Positions 1 through 8,296 of a stretch of DNA of 64,000 nucleotides are shown piece after piece; positions within the stretch are counted from its first letter, which is position 1, and each line of letters begins with the position of its first letter. This DNA comes from Pseudomonadaceae bacterium (GTDB lineage Bacteria; Pseudomonadota; Gammaproteobacteria; Pseudomonadales; Azotimanducaceae), in NCBI GenBank assembly GCA_024743175.1, contig JANSXA010000008.1:153719-217718 (forward strand), given 5' to 3'. A model generated the notes under the pieces. That model searched no databases. It saw nothing but the letters and a program-made list of their open reading frames with translations, and had not been told where the DNA came from. The translations under genes and the position numbers were made by a program.

Positions 1-2
1 AG

Positions 3-83
3 CGGGGCTTTGAACGCGACAGTGTTATTAAAGGAACCTGGGCGGATGATGGACTTGTTCTGACGGAGCAGGCGGCTGGCTGA
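3..83 (+). CDS. C-terminal end of an upstream gene (partial, uncertain)
   Basis: An open frame enters from the left edge and stops with TGA at 81-83, giving about 26 residues ending DGLVLTEQAAG. The adjacent frame starting at base 1 stops at 61-63, so the reading frame is a judgement based on the more protein-like composition. The LexA-controlled promoter of the next gene begins only 7 bases after this stop, which fits the end of a gene. I do not recognise the protein from this fragment. Confidence 0.35.
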   Translation, partial: RGFERDSVIKGTWADDGLVLTEQAAG

Positions 84-89
84 AAAGGG

Positions 90-119
90 TATTGTATAAA
101 TATACAGTAGTGGTATGAT
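90..119 (+). promoter_or_regulatory. LexA (SOS) box overlapping a promoter
   Basis: Bases 90-109 read TATTGTATAAATATACAGTA, matching the 20-base gammaproteobacterial SOS-box consensus (TACTG, five TA, CAGTA) at 18 of 20 positions, with TTG-N10-CAG in place of CTG-N10-CAG. A sigma-70-like promoter lies across it: -35 TTGTAT at 92-97, a 16-base spacer and -10 TATGAT at 114-119. The operator covers the -35 box, the usual geometry for LexA repression. The first start on the + strand after it belongs to the small unknown gene at 158. Confidence 0.85.
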
Positions 120-157
120 TTTAACCGTTGGACAGTCTTTCGTTACGTGGAATTGAT

Positions 158-520
158 ATGGGTGAAACATTACCTTTATTTGAAAGCGCAGGGTTTGCAG
201 AATCCGAAGTTGGTCATCCTCACCTGGAGGGTTTGAAAGGGCAACCGGCAATGGGGCTTGTTCAGCCCCGTCAGCCCGCTCGTCAGCAGCCCTATCGTCA
301 GCAGCCCGATCATCAGCAAAGAGACGCAGATCGCCATATGCGCGTCGCGTGGCACCTGTCGAATGCACTGAAAGCGGGCAAGGCAGGTCGGCGTTCGGAC
401 GGCAGCAAAGCTAAGCTAACCGCAACGCAGAAACGTCAGGTTGGCAATGCAATCTGTGAGCACCTGCTTGCATCTCTGCGTGAACAGGTGACTGCGGAAA
501 ACGCCTCACCTACACAGTAA
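158..520 (+). CDS. Unknown small protein, predicted SOS-regulated
   Basis: I do not recognise this 120-residue protein. The ATG at 158 is preferred over the in-frame TTG at 128, because the -10 box at 114-119 would put the transcript start at about base 126. It begins MGETLPLFESAGF. A Gln/Pro/Arg-rich stretch of QP repeats follows (about residues 35-60), and then a basic, probably helical C-terminal half with AWHLSNALKAGKAG and CEHLLASLREQV. No membrane segment or signal peptide is visible. A small LexA-controlled gene with an N-terminal LPLF motif recalls SulA-type division inhibitors, but the C-terminal half does not look like SulA, so that is only a suggestion. galU follows 83 bases downstream. 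Confidence 0.7.
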   Translation: MGETLPLFESAGFAESEVGHPHLEGLKGQPAMGLVQPRQPARQQPYRQQPDHQQRDADRHMRVAWHLSNALKAGKAGRRSDGSKAKLTATQKRQVGNAICEHLLASLREQVTAENASPTQ

Positions 521-603
521 CTACAATCTTGTGCAGAATTCCCCGCTTTTTTCTCAGGCGGCACGTTACAATCCGGGTTTTTTGATCCTGGGTTGAGTGT
601 TTG

Positions 604-1431
604 ATGATTAAGAAGTGTCTTTTCCCCGTTGCTGGTTACGGAACCCGGTTTTTGCCGGCCACAAAAGCGATGCCTAAAGAGGTGTTGCCGATTGTTGACA
701 AACCACTTGTGCAATATGCGGTAGAAGAGGCAGCAGAAGCCGGCCTCACGGAAATTGGCTTTGTTACCGGCCGAGGCAAGCGCGCCATTGAAGACCACTT
801 CGATGTCAGCTACGAATTAGAACACCAGATAGCGGGTACCGGCAAAGAGAAGGCCCTGGATGGCATTCGCTCACTGATCAAGAACTGTACTTTTTCTTAC
901 ACCCGCCAGGTCAACATGGCCGGCCTGGGTGACGCAATTCTGAAAGGCCAGACCATTATCGGCGATGAACCCTTTGGGGTCGTGTTGGCAGACGATCTCT
1001 GTCTGGGCGAAGATCAAGGTGTGCTTGCTCAGATGGTAGGCCTGTTCCGGCAGTACCGCTGCAGCATTGTTGCCATCGAGGAAGTACCCGCAGATCAAAC
1101 CGGTAGTTATGGTGTCATTGATGGCGAGATGATCAGTGATTCGCTGGTGCGGGTCACCAACATGGTAGAAAAACCTGCACCTGAAGACGCACCCAGTAAC
1201 CTGGCTATCATTGGTCGTTACATTCTCACGCCGGATATTTTTGAGATTCTGCGCAACACGCCACCGGGTAAAAATGGCGAAGTGCAGATTACTGATGCGC
1301 TGTTAACCCAGGCGAAAACCGGTTGTGTAATGGCCTATAAATTTAAAGGTCGGCGGTTTGACTGTGGTTCGGTTGCCGGATTTGTTGAAGCCACCAACTA
1401 TTATTACGAAAACTTCTTCGAACAAGCTTAA
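604..1431 (+). CDS. galU: UTP--glucose-1-phosphate uridylyltransferase
   Basis: GalU makes UDP-glucose from UTP and glucose-1-phosphate in the cytoplasm, feeding LPS core, exopolysaccharide and other UDP-sugar pathways. The 275-residue length is normal for the bacterial family. The N-terminal nucleotide-binding signature is intact (GYGTRFLPATKAMPKEVLPI, residues about 11-30). So are the middle VLADDLCLG and VEKP motifs and the late FDCGSVAGFVEA segment. ATG 604 is chosen over the adjoining TTG 601. The gene probably has its own promoter in the 83 bases after the SOS gene. The next gene starts 24 bases after its stop, but has no obvious functional link. Confidence 0.96.
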   Translation: MIKKCLFPVAGYGTRFLPATKAMPKEVLPIVDKPLVQYAVEEAAEAGLTEIGFVTGRGKRAIEDHFDVSYELEHQIAGTGKEKALDGIRSLIKNCTFSYTRQVNMAGLGDAILKGQTIIGDEPFGVVLADDLCLGEDQGVLAQMVGLFRQYRCSIVAIEEVPADQTGSYGVIDGEMISDSLVRVTNMVEKPAPEDAPSNLAIIGRYILTPDIFEILRNTPPGKNGEVQITDALLTQAKTGCVMAYKFKGRRFDCGSVAGFVEATNYYYENFFEQA

Positions 1432-1455
1432 ACTGGCCGCTTCGTTTATTGCTGG

Positions 1456-2631
1456 ATGCCGCCGTTGAATGCTTCGTTTTTGATTGAGCAGACTCAGAAC
1501 CGTACAAGTGAGCCTGTGCTGCTTGAAGAACCCATTTCTATTGAGGCGTTACCCACGCCCGCGCTGGTCCTGGATCGGCCTGCTCTTGGTCGCAACATTG
1601 ACAAGATGGCCGCTTTCCTGGGTGACCATGACAAAGGGTTCAGACCTCACGCAAAAACCCATAAATGTCCGTTGATTTCCCGTGAGCAGATTGCCGCCGG
1701 TGCGGTGGGTGTCTGCGTTGCTAAAGTGGGTGAGGCGGCGGCACTGCTGAGCGGTGGCATAGAGCAGATCCTGATCACTTCCCCAGTGACGACTCCCCTG
1801 AAAGCTCAGTGTATAAACCTGCTGGCTAAGCAGACGAGTGGTCTGCAGATTGTGGTCGACAGTCTGGCGGGACTGAATGTGCTGCAAGCCCATCTCGATG
1901 CAGAGGCATCCCTGGGGATCCTGCTGGATATAGATGTCGCTATGGGCCGCACTGGATCTCGGGATGTAGATCTGTTGTTAACCTTGGCCGAGCAGATTGT
2001 TGCAGACCCGCGCATGACGTTTGCCGGCGTGCAGCACTACGCCGGTCATGTCATGCATATTGAAGATTTTGTCGAGCGCCGTAATAAATCTTTAGCGCTA
2101 TGGGAAACGGTCACTGAACGACTGCAAATTCTGCGCGAGCATGGCTATGATGCCGCCATTGTGACCGGCGGTGGGACAGGCACCTATAACATAGACGTGG
2201 ATGTGGCAGCGTTAACCGATGTACAGGTGGGCAGCTATATTCTGATGGATCAGGAGTATCGGCAGATCGGTTCCGCTGAAAATGATCAGTTTCTTGACTT
2301 TGAGGTGTCACTTCACGTCGCGTGCAGCACCATCAGCGCACCCCGACAGGGTACGATGACTGTAGACGGTGGTTATAAAGCTTTTGCTTCAGACTCGGTT
2401 GCGCCAGTGACAGATGATCATGCGGGCGTGAAGTTTCACTTCGCTGGTGATGAGCATGGTGTGCTGGTGCTGCCGAAAGGTGAACAGGCGCTACAATTAG
2501 GACAGGTTGTTCAATTTGTGGCACCGCACTGTGATCCGACGGTTAATTTGCATGATTATTACTGGGTCAAAGAGGCAGACAACATGATTCACAGCCTCTG
2601 GCCGATAACCGCACGGGGTTGTGTCTGGTAA
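1456..2631 (+). CDS. D-threonine aldolase / D-serine dehydratase-like PLP enzyme
   Basis: This 391-residue protein belongs to the fold-type III (alanine-racemase-like) PLP family that includes D-threonine aldolase and DSD1 D-serine dehydratase. The N-terminal PTPALVLDRPALGRNIDKM and the RPHAKTHKCP motif, whose Lys forms the PLP Schiff base, lie at about residues 30-75. VTGGGTGTYN at about residue 235 is the phosphate-binding loop, and the C-terminal HxCDPTVNLHD holds the metal-ligand His and Cys of the family. The likely reaction is retro-aldol cleavage of D-beta-hydroxy-amino acids, or dehydration of D-Ser/D-Thr. The sequence alone does not separate these activities. Confidence 0.88.
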   Translation: MPPLNASFLIEQTQNRTSEPVLLEEPISIEALPTPALVLDRPALGRNIDKMAAFLGDHDKGFRPHAKTHKCPLISREQIAAGAVGVCVAKVGEAAALLSGGIEQILITSPVTTPLKAQCINLLAKQTSGLQIVVDSLAGLNVLQAHLDAEASLGILLDIDVAMGRTGSRDVDLLLTLAEQIVADPRMTFAGVQHYAGHVMHIEDFVERRNKSLALWETVTERLQILREHGYDAAIVTGGGTGTYNIDVDVAALTDVQVGSYILMDQEYRQIGSAENDQFLDFEVSLHVACSTISAPRQGTMTVDGGYKAFASDSVAPVTDDHAGVKFHFAGDEHGVLVLPKGEQALQLGQVVQFVAPHCDPTVNLHDYYWVKEADNMIHSLWPITARGCVW

Positions 2632-2684
2632 CGAGATAACCTGGCTTTTTTAAGTGCTTTGAGAAGGATAAACGAGGAACTTCT

Positions 2685-3305
2685 GTGTTAGAAATAATTC
2701 AAGCCGGTGGCTGGCTGATGGTGCCGATATTGTTGTGCAGCGTTGTTGCCGCCGCGATCAGCGTAGAACGATTGTGGACGCTGCAGCGTAAACGCATCCT
2801 GCCTAAGAATCTGCTGGCACAAACCTGGAATTCGCTTAAACAGGACGAGTTTGATCAGCAGAAAACCCGTGAACTGCGTGCCGGTTCGCCCCTGGGGCAT
2901 GTTTTTGCGTCCGGTATCAGTAACGCCAAGCGCGGGCGCGAGATCATGAAAGAAGCCATGGAAGAAGCCACAAACCAGGTGAATCAGGATCTCGAGCGGT
3001 ATCTCACGGCCCTCGGCATTATCGCCAGTATTGCGCCGCTATTAGGGTTGCTGGGTACGGTGGTGGGCATGATCGATGTTTTTGATAACCTCATGCGTGA
3101 AGGTTCCGGTAATGCCAATCTGCTCGCCGGTGGCATTTCCACCGCGCTGATCACCACAGCTTCGGGGTTGTCAGTCGCTATCCCAGCCCTCATGTTCCAC
3201 CGCTTTTTCCTTCGACGGGTAGACGAGCTGGTTGTCGAAGTTGAACATGAAAGCAGCAAACTGGCGGATATGGTTCACGGTCATCACGTGGAACCGGTTG
3301 CTTAA
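2685..3305 (+). CDS. exbB: MotA/TolQ/ExbB-family proton channel protein
   Basis: A 206-residue inner-membrane protein with the ExbB/TolQ topology. One N-terminal membrane helix (GGWLMVPILLCSVVAAAISV) is followed by a cytoplasmic loop and two C-terminal helices. These carry the conserved APLLGLLGTVVGMIDVF and GGISTALITTASGLSVAIP motifs. It starts at GTG 2685, supported by GAGGAAC about 5 bases upstream. ExbD follows 3 bases after the stop and then MsbA-LpxK, an arrangement common in gammaproteobacteria in which this ExbBD pair sits in the lipid A block. It should use the proton gradient to energise an outer-membrane process; no TonB is adjacent here. Confidence 0.93.
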   Translation: MLEIIQAGGWLMVPILLCSVVAAAISVERLWTLQRKRILPKNLLAQTWNSLKQDEFDQQKTRELRAGSPLGHVFASGISNAKRGREIMKEAMEEATNQVNQDLERYLTALGIIASIAPLLGLLGTVVGMIDVFDNLMREGSGNANLLAGGISTALITTASGLSVAIPALMFHRFFLRRVDELVVEVEHESSKLADMVHGHHVEPVA

Positions 3306-3308
3306 ACA

Positions 3309-3737
3309 GTGGCAAAGCGCAGGCGCGGCCGCCACGAGGCCAATGTTGAGTTAACGCCCTTAATTGATGTGGTTTTCCTGCTGTTGATTTTTTTTATGGT
3401 TTCAACCACTTTTATTCGCGAAACCCAGTTGCAGATAAATCTGCCGGAATCCAGCGGTGAGCTGCAGGAAGTAGAGCCTGGTACCATAGAGATTGTGATT
3501 GACCGAGGCGGCGATTACGCGGTGAATGATCGACTTCTGGTGAACTCGGAGAAAACCACGCTCGTTCGAGCCTTGCGGGAAGTTATGGATCCAGAAGCGT
3601 CGTCAACTCTGGTGGTGATTACAGCGGATGCGTCTGCGCAACATCAATCGGTTGTGCGGGCGATGGATGCTGCTGGTACCGTAGGCCTGACCCGCGTTAG
3701 CATTACAACGCAGCAACCCGAAGAGACTTCGGAATAA
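3309..3737 (+). CDS. exbD: ExbD/TolR-family biopolymer transport protein
   Basis: This 142-residue protein has the ExbD plan. A short basic cytoplasmic N-terminus (AKRRRGRHEANVE) is followed by one membrane helix, LTPLIDVVFLLLIFFMVSTTF, containing the essential membrane Asp. A periplasmic domain of about 95 residues completes it. It starts at GTG 3309, 3 bases after exbB, so the two are almost certainly co-translated. It pairs with ExbB to form the proton-driven motor. The msbA-lpxK frame starts 16 bases downstream, placing all of these genes in one envelope operon. Confidence 0.93.
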   Translation: MAKRRRGRHEANVELTPLIDVVFLLLIFFMVSTTFIRETQLQINLPESSGELQEVEPGTIEIVIDRGGDYAVNDRLLVNSEKTTLVRALREVMDPEASSTLVVITADASAQHQSVVRAMDAAGTVGLTRVSITTQQPEETSE

Positions 3738-3753
3738 ACTCCCTGTATTTGTA

Positions 3754-6666
3754 GTGGCGATGCCGCCCGAGAGGAATACCAACATCGAAAAGTCGTCAGG
3801 CGACTGGTCTATCTATAAACGTCTTCTCAGGTACGTGGCTCCCCACTGGATGCTGCTGCTTGTCTCGTTTCTGGGATTTTTAGGCGCTGCCGGCTCGGAG
3901 GCCTATTTTGCCTATCTCTTTGGTCAGCTCATTGATTCATGGGAAGAAGCGGTTGTCATAGCAGCGGCCAGTATCCCGGTGCTGATGTTCATGACTGCGT
4001 TGGGTCGCGCCACCGGTTCAATTATTGGTGAATCCCTCATGGCGCGAGTGTCGTTTCATGTGGTGTACACCCTGCGACAGGAACTGTTCAACCAGTTATT
4101 GAAACTGCCCAGCAGCTTTTTCGATAAAAACTCTCAAGGCCATACTGTTTCGCGCCTGACGTTCACTGTGGCGCAGCTGCGTGATACCGGTACCGATGCG
4201 CTGCGCGCAATTATTCAGGATGGACTGAAAGTAATCGTTTATCTGAGCGCAATGGTGTGGATGAACTGGCAGATGACCCTTCTGTTCATAGGCACGCTAC
4301 CTGTGCTGGCCTTTGTTGTCGTATTCGCCAGTAATCGATTTCGCAGAATAAGCCGCCGCATACAGGGATCCATGGGAGATGTTACCCACGTGGTGTCTGA
4401 GACTACCGCGGGTTACCGGGTGGTGCGCACGTTTGGTGGTCAGGACTACGAAACCAGAAGATTTGAGAAGTCTAATCGCGTCAACCGCCAACAGAATTTG
4501 AAGATGGCGGTCACTAAAGTGTTCAGTGCGCAGATGAACGAAACCATTATCGCGTTGGCGATCTGCGTTCTTATCTTTCTGTTGTATGACAGCTCCGGGA
4601 GTATGACCAGCGGTGAGGCGGTGACGTTTCTGACCTGGGCGGGCCTGTTAGGATCGCCGATCAAAAAACTCTCTGAAGTAAATGCCAAACTTCAGCGCGG
4701 GCTGGCGGCGGCTGAAGATGTCTTTGCGCAACTGGATTCTGCCGTCGAGCGGGATGAAGGTAGCGAAGAGATAGGGCGCGCAACAGGTTCGCTGGTGTTT
4801 GAAGATGTGTCATTTACTTACGGTGGTGACACGCCAGTATTGCGCCATGTCAACCTCTCAATTGAACCAGGCCAGACGATTGCCCTGGTAGGGCGGTCGG
4901 GTAGTGGTAAGACCACCATCGCTAGTCTGATCCCGCGATTCTACGAATTGGAGCAAGGCCGGATTCTGCTCGATGGAAAAGATATAAGGTCCTATTCATT
5001 ACCGGCTCTGCGGCGTCAGATTGCCCTCGTTTCTCAACAGGTCACTTTGTTTAACGATACTCTGCGCAACAATATCGCATACGGTGACCTGCAGGATTGC
5101 AGTGATGAAGCGATTCAGCAGGCCGTTTCTCGAGCTTATGCCAATGATTTTATCACCGCTCTGCCGGATGGATTCGATACCATTGTTGGCGACGATGGCG
5201 TACTGCTGTCCGGCGGTCAGCGGCAGCGTGTAGCCATTGCCAGGGCGCTGCTTAAAGACGCACCACTGCTGATTCTTGATGAAGCCACCTCGGCTCTGGA
5301 TAACGAATCTGAACGGTATATACAGGCTGCGCTTGACGCGGTGATGGAAGGGCGCACAACCATTGTCATCGCACACCGTTTATCTACCGTGGAATCTGCA
5401 GACAGTATTGTTGTACTTGATGAAGGGCAGATTGTAGAAGTTGGAACGCATGATGAGCTGCTCGCCGCTGATGGGCTTTATGCCGAGTTGCACAGTGCTC
5501 AGTTCCAGGACGAAGCTCCGGCAAAAAAGAAGAAGCGAGCGGTGCGAAACAAAGATCAGGCGGTAGTGCGGACAAGCCTGCCCAGCGGTGAATATTTTGA
5601 AAGATCAGCTCTGGGTTTATCTCAGGCCTGGTATGACGGCGCCTGGTGGCTTCACCTGCTGCGTCCATTGTCCGGAGTGTATAACTGGGGGCGAAAACGC
5701 CAGCTCAAACCTTATCAAACAGGTAAAAGAGCGCCTGCCCGTACCAGCCTGCCGGTTATTGTAGTCGGTAACATTACGGTTGGTGGGACCGGTAAAACTC
5801 CGATGGTGAGCTGGCTTGTTGAAGAGCTGCGAACGTTAGGTTTCGCTCCAGGTGTTGTGTTGCGGGGCTACGGTGGACGCTTGAGTAAAACGGGTACTCT
5901 CGTCCCCACCGGTGCAGATCCCGAACGTTACAGCGATGAGGCGGTGCAACTGCGTGATCGCCTCGGTTGTCCCGTGGCTATATCTGCCAACCGCCTGAAA
6001 GGGCTGCGGCTGCTGGAAACACAGGTGTGCGATATCGCCATTTCTGACGATGGTTTACAACACTATGCTATGGCCAGAGATATTGAGATTGCCATTATTG
6101 ACGGCGCGCGTGGCGTTGGTAACGGCAGGTTGTTACCCGCCGGACCCTTGCGGGAGCCTGTTGAACGACTACAGGAAGTAGACTGGGTGATCGCCAATGG
6201 TGAGTCCAGTGGCCTGGTTGAGGCTGAATCAGTGATGCGCATGCGTGCTGATGGCTTCATTAATCTGGCCAGTGGTGAGCAGCTGACCTGCGCGGCATTC
6301 TGCGGACGTTTCAGCCAGGTGCACGCCGTGTGCGGAATTGGCAATCCGCGACGCTTTTTTGAATCCCTGCATGAGTTGGGGATCAGTACGATAAAACATA
6401 CTTACAGCGATCATTACGACTTCTCTGGTCCTGAAGTGCGTTTTGGCGATGGCATGCAGGTTGTCTGCACGGAGAAAGATGCCGCTAAGCTTAAGCATCT
6501 GGAAGATGATTTCAGTCACGTCTGGTACCTGCGCGTTTCTGTGCAATTGGAAACCAACGCCCGGGACATATTGCAGGGTTTACTGGTGGAACGTGCCATT
6601 GTGCCTCGGCCGGCGGATCCTGCAGACGAAATCGATGCTGGTCAGAATCTGGAAGTCACCCCGTGA
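3754..6666 (+). CDS. msbA-lpxK: MsbA lipid A flippase fused in frame to LpxK tetraacyldisaccharide 4'-kinase
   Basis: One uninterrupted 970-codon frame joins two lipid A proteins usually made separately. Residues about 1-587 are a complete MsbA half-transporter: six-helix membrane domain, Walker A GRSGSGKTT, signature LLSGGQRQR, Walker B LLILDEATSALD and H-loop AHRLSTV. A basic linker with AKKKKRAVRNK lies at about 591-601. LpxK then follows with its N-terminal membrane-associated stretch (WWLHLLRPLSGVYNWG) and the kinase P-loop GNITVGGTGKTP near residue 672. MsbA flips core-lipid A across the inner membrane; LpxK phosphorylates the 4' position of disaccharide-1-phosphate on its cytoplasmic face. 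Start is GTG 3754, or ATG 3760. In-frame GTG codons at 5542 and 5566 could restart translation, so separate LpxK is not excluded. kdsB overlaps the stop. Confidence 0.9.
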   Translation: MAMPPERNTNIEKSSGDWSIYKRLLRYVAPHWMLLLVSFLGFLGAAGSEAYFAYLFGQLIDSWEEAVVIAAASIPVLMFMTALGRATGSIIGESLMARVSFHVVYTLRQELFNQLLKLPSSFFDKNSQGHTVSRLTFTVAQLRDTGTDALRAIIQDGLKVIVYLSAMVWMNWQMTLLFIGTLPVLAFVVVFASNRFRRISRRIQGSMGDVTHVVSETTAGYRVVRTFGGQDYETRRFEKSNRVNRQQNLKMAVTKVFSAQMNETIIALAICVLIFLLYDSSGSMTSGEAVTFLTWAGLLGSPIKKLSEVNAKLQRGLAAAEDVFAQLDSAVERDEGSEEIGRATGSLVFEDVSFTYGGDTPVLRHVNLSIEPGQTIALVGRSGSGKTTIASLIPRFYELEQGRILLDGKDIRSYSLPALRRQIALVSQQVTLFNDTLRNNIAYGDLQDCSDEAIQQAVSRAYANDFITALPDGFDTIVGDDGVLLSGGQRQRVAIARALLKDAPLLILDEATSALDNESERYIQAALDAVMEGRTTIVIAHRLSTVESADSIVVLDEGQIVEVGTHDELLAADGLYAELHSAQFQDEAPAKKKKRAVRNKDQAVVRTSLPSGEYFERSALGLSQAWYDGAWWLHLLRPLSGVYNWGRKRQLKPYQTGKRAPARTSLPVIVVGNITVGGTGKTPMVSWLVEELRTLGFAPGVVLRGYGGRLSKTGTLVPTGADPERYSDEAVQLRDRLGCPVAISANRLKGLRLLETQVCDIAISDDGLQHYAMARDIEIAIIDGARGVGNGRLLPAGPLREPVERLQEVDWVIANGESSGLVEAESVMRMRADGFINLASGEQLTCAAFCGRFSQVHAVCGIGNPRRFFESLHELGISTIKHTYSDHYDFSGPEVRFGDGMQVVCTEKDAAKLKHLEDDFSHVWYLRVSVQLETNARDILQGLLVERAIVPRPADPADEIDAGQNLEVTP

Positions 6667-7430
6667 AGGTGCATGTTGTCGTACCGGCACGCTTGGCCTC
6701 AACACGTTTGCCTGGCAAACCTCTGGCACTGATCCAGGGTATTCCGATGATCGTGCGCGTGATGATGGCGGTCCAGGATGCGGGTGTAGATACGGTTACC
6801 GCGGCAGTTGATGACCACAGTGTTTTATCTGCGGTTGAAGCAGCAGGGTTTGCGGCGATGCTGACCTCAGAGGATCATCCGTCAGGGTCTGATCGGGTCA
6901 TGGAGGTGGTAAGCCGCTCAGGCTGGCAGGACACAGATGTTGTCATTAATGTGCAGGGCGATGAGCCTTTGCTGCCGGCGTCTCTGATCTCTCAACTGGC
7001 TGAACTCATGCGAGCGGATTCTGCAATGGAAATGGCAACGGTCTCTGAACCGATTGTGAGTGTTGCAGATTTCCTGAATCCCAACATTGTTAAGGTTGTA
7101 ACCACTTCTCAAGGGGACGCGCTGTATTTTTCCCGTGCGCCCATTCCTCTGCCGCGTGATCTGATTCTCAACGATGCCCTGACGGACACTCAGATTGATA
7201 GCTTCAAACCACAGCGGCACGTAGGTCTGTACGCCTTTCGTGTAGCGGCTCTGAGGAAATTTGTATCACTGCGCGATGCGCACCTGGAAGGCATTGAATC
7301 GCTTGAGCAGCTTCGCTGGCTGGAAGCGGGCGGGCGCATCCGGGTTCTATCCAGTCCGGTGCCGGTACCCGGCGGTGTCGATACACCAGAGGATCTGGCT
7401 CGTGTTGAGCAGATCCTGCTGGCGCAATAG
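6663..7430 (+). CDS. kdsB: 3-deoxy-manno-octulosonate cytidylyltransferase (CMP-KDO synthetase)
   Basis: KdsB activates KDO with CTP to give CMP-KDO for the inner core of LPS. The 255-residue protein has the nucleotidyltransferase signature VVPARLASTRLPGKPLA at the N-terminus, the VQGDEPL metal/nucleotide motif near residue 97, and the family's RHVGLYAFR and GVDTPEDL segments. The GTG start at 6663 shares four bases (GTGA) with the lpxK stop, indicating translational coupling in the exbB-exbD-msbA/lpxK-kdsB operon. The operon meets a convergent gene 9 bases downstream. Confidence 0.97.
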   Translation: MKVHVVVPARLASTRLPGKPLALIQGIPMIVRVMMAVQDAGVDTVTAAVDDHSVLSAVEAAGFAAMLTSEDHPSGSDRVMEVVSRSGWQDTDVVINVQGDEPLLPASLISQLAELMRADSAMEMATVSEPIVSVADFLNPNIVKVVTTSQGDALYFSRAPIPLPRDLILNDALTDTQIDSFKPQRHVGLYAFRVAALRKFVSLRDAHLEGIESLEQLRWLEAGGRIRVLSSPVPVPGGVDTPEDLARVEQILLAQ

Positions 7431-7439
7431 TCACTGAGT

Positions 7440-8207
7440 TTATTTGGGTGCCATACGAATGCCGCCGTCAAGACGGATGGTCTCACCGTTGAGATAGGTG
7501 TTTTCGACAATGTGTGTGGCCAGCATGCCGTATTCGGGTGGAATGCCCAACCGCTTCGGATATTGCACCATGTCTATCAACGGGTTGCGCACCTGATCAG
7601 GCGCGCCGGCCATCATCGGTGTATCGAAGATGCCCGGTGCAATCGTGCACACGCGGATGCCCTGACGGGACAGGTCCCTGGCGATAGGTAAAGTCATCCC
7701 GGCAACGCCGGCTTTACTGGCTGTGTAAGCGGCCTGACCAACCTGTCCATCAAACGCAGCTACGGATGCAGTGTTAACAATCACGCCGCGCTCCAGGGCT
7801 TCACCTTCGGGTTCGTTGTCCTGCATGATGGCGGCACATTTGCTCAGAACCGAAAAGGTACCCACCAGATTCACCTGGATAATCATATTGAATTTGTTGA
7901 TATCCAGCGCGCCGTCGCGACCAACGGTTCGGGCTGCAGCGCCGATGCCGGCGCAGTTCACATTGATGTGGATAGCCCCGTAATCGGCTTTGATCTGCGC
8001 AATTGCGGCTGTGACGGAAGCATCATCGGTGACGTTCACCTGGTAGGCCCGCGCATTGCCCAGTTCTTTGGCAGTCTGTTCAGCAAGTTCATGGTTCAGG
8101 TCAAGGATGGCTACCTGACCACCTCGAGCGATAATCGCTTCTGCTGTAGCGCGACCAAGGCCCGAGGCGCCGCCGGTGATTGCAGCTACTTTGCCTTCGA
8201 TATTCAT
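7440..8207 (-). CDS. Short-chain dehydrogenase, 3-hydroxyacyl-CoA dehydrogenase type 2-like
   Basis: A 255-residue classical SDR. The NAD-binding TGGASGLG loop is at about residues 10-17, an acidic residue (LDLN) at the end of the second strand favours NAD, and the structural NCAG motif and the YTASK catalytic pair are present. The whole sequence, including the C-terminal LNGETIRLDGGIRM, resembles the HSD17B10/3-hydroxy-2-methylbutyryl-CoA dehydrogenase group used in branched-chain amino acid and fatty acid oxidation. Substrate is inferred. The start at 8207 has a good AGGAG site upstream. It lies convergent to kdsB and divergent from alkB. Confidence 0.88.
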   Translation of the reverse strand: MNIEGKVAAITGGASGLGRATAEAIIARGGQVAILDLNHELAEQTAKELGNARAYQVNVTDDASVTAAIAQIKADYGAIHINVNCAGIGAAARTVGRDGALDINKFNMIIQVNLVGTFSVLSKCAAIMQDNEPEGEALERGVIVNTASVAAFDGQVGQAAYTASKAGVAGMTLPIARDLSRQGIRVCTIAPGIFDTPMMAGAPDQVRNPLIDMVQYPKRLGIPPEYGMLATHIVENTYLNGETIRLDGGIRMAPK

Positions 8208-8296
8208 ATTCTCTGTCTCCTTTGCATTGAATAGCGTGACTCATTATTTACGCGCGTTAGTATAACGGTCTTTGGTTAACCGCCGGCACCTGCAGT

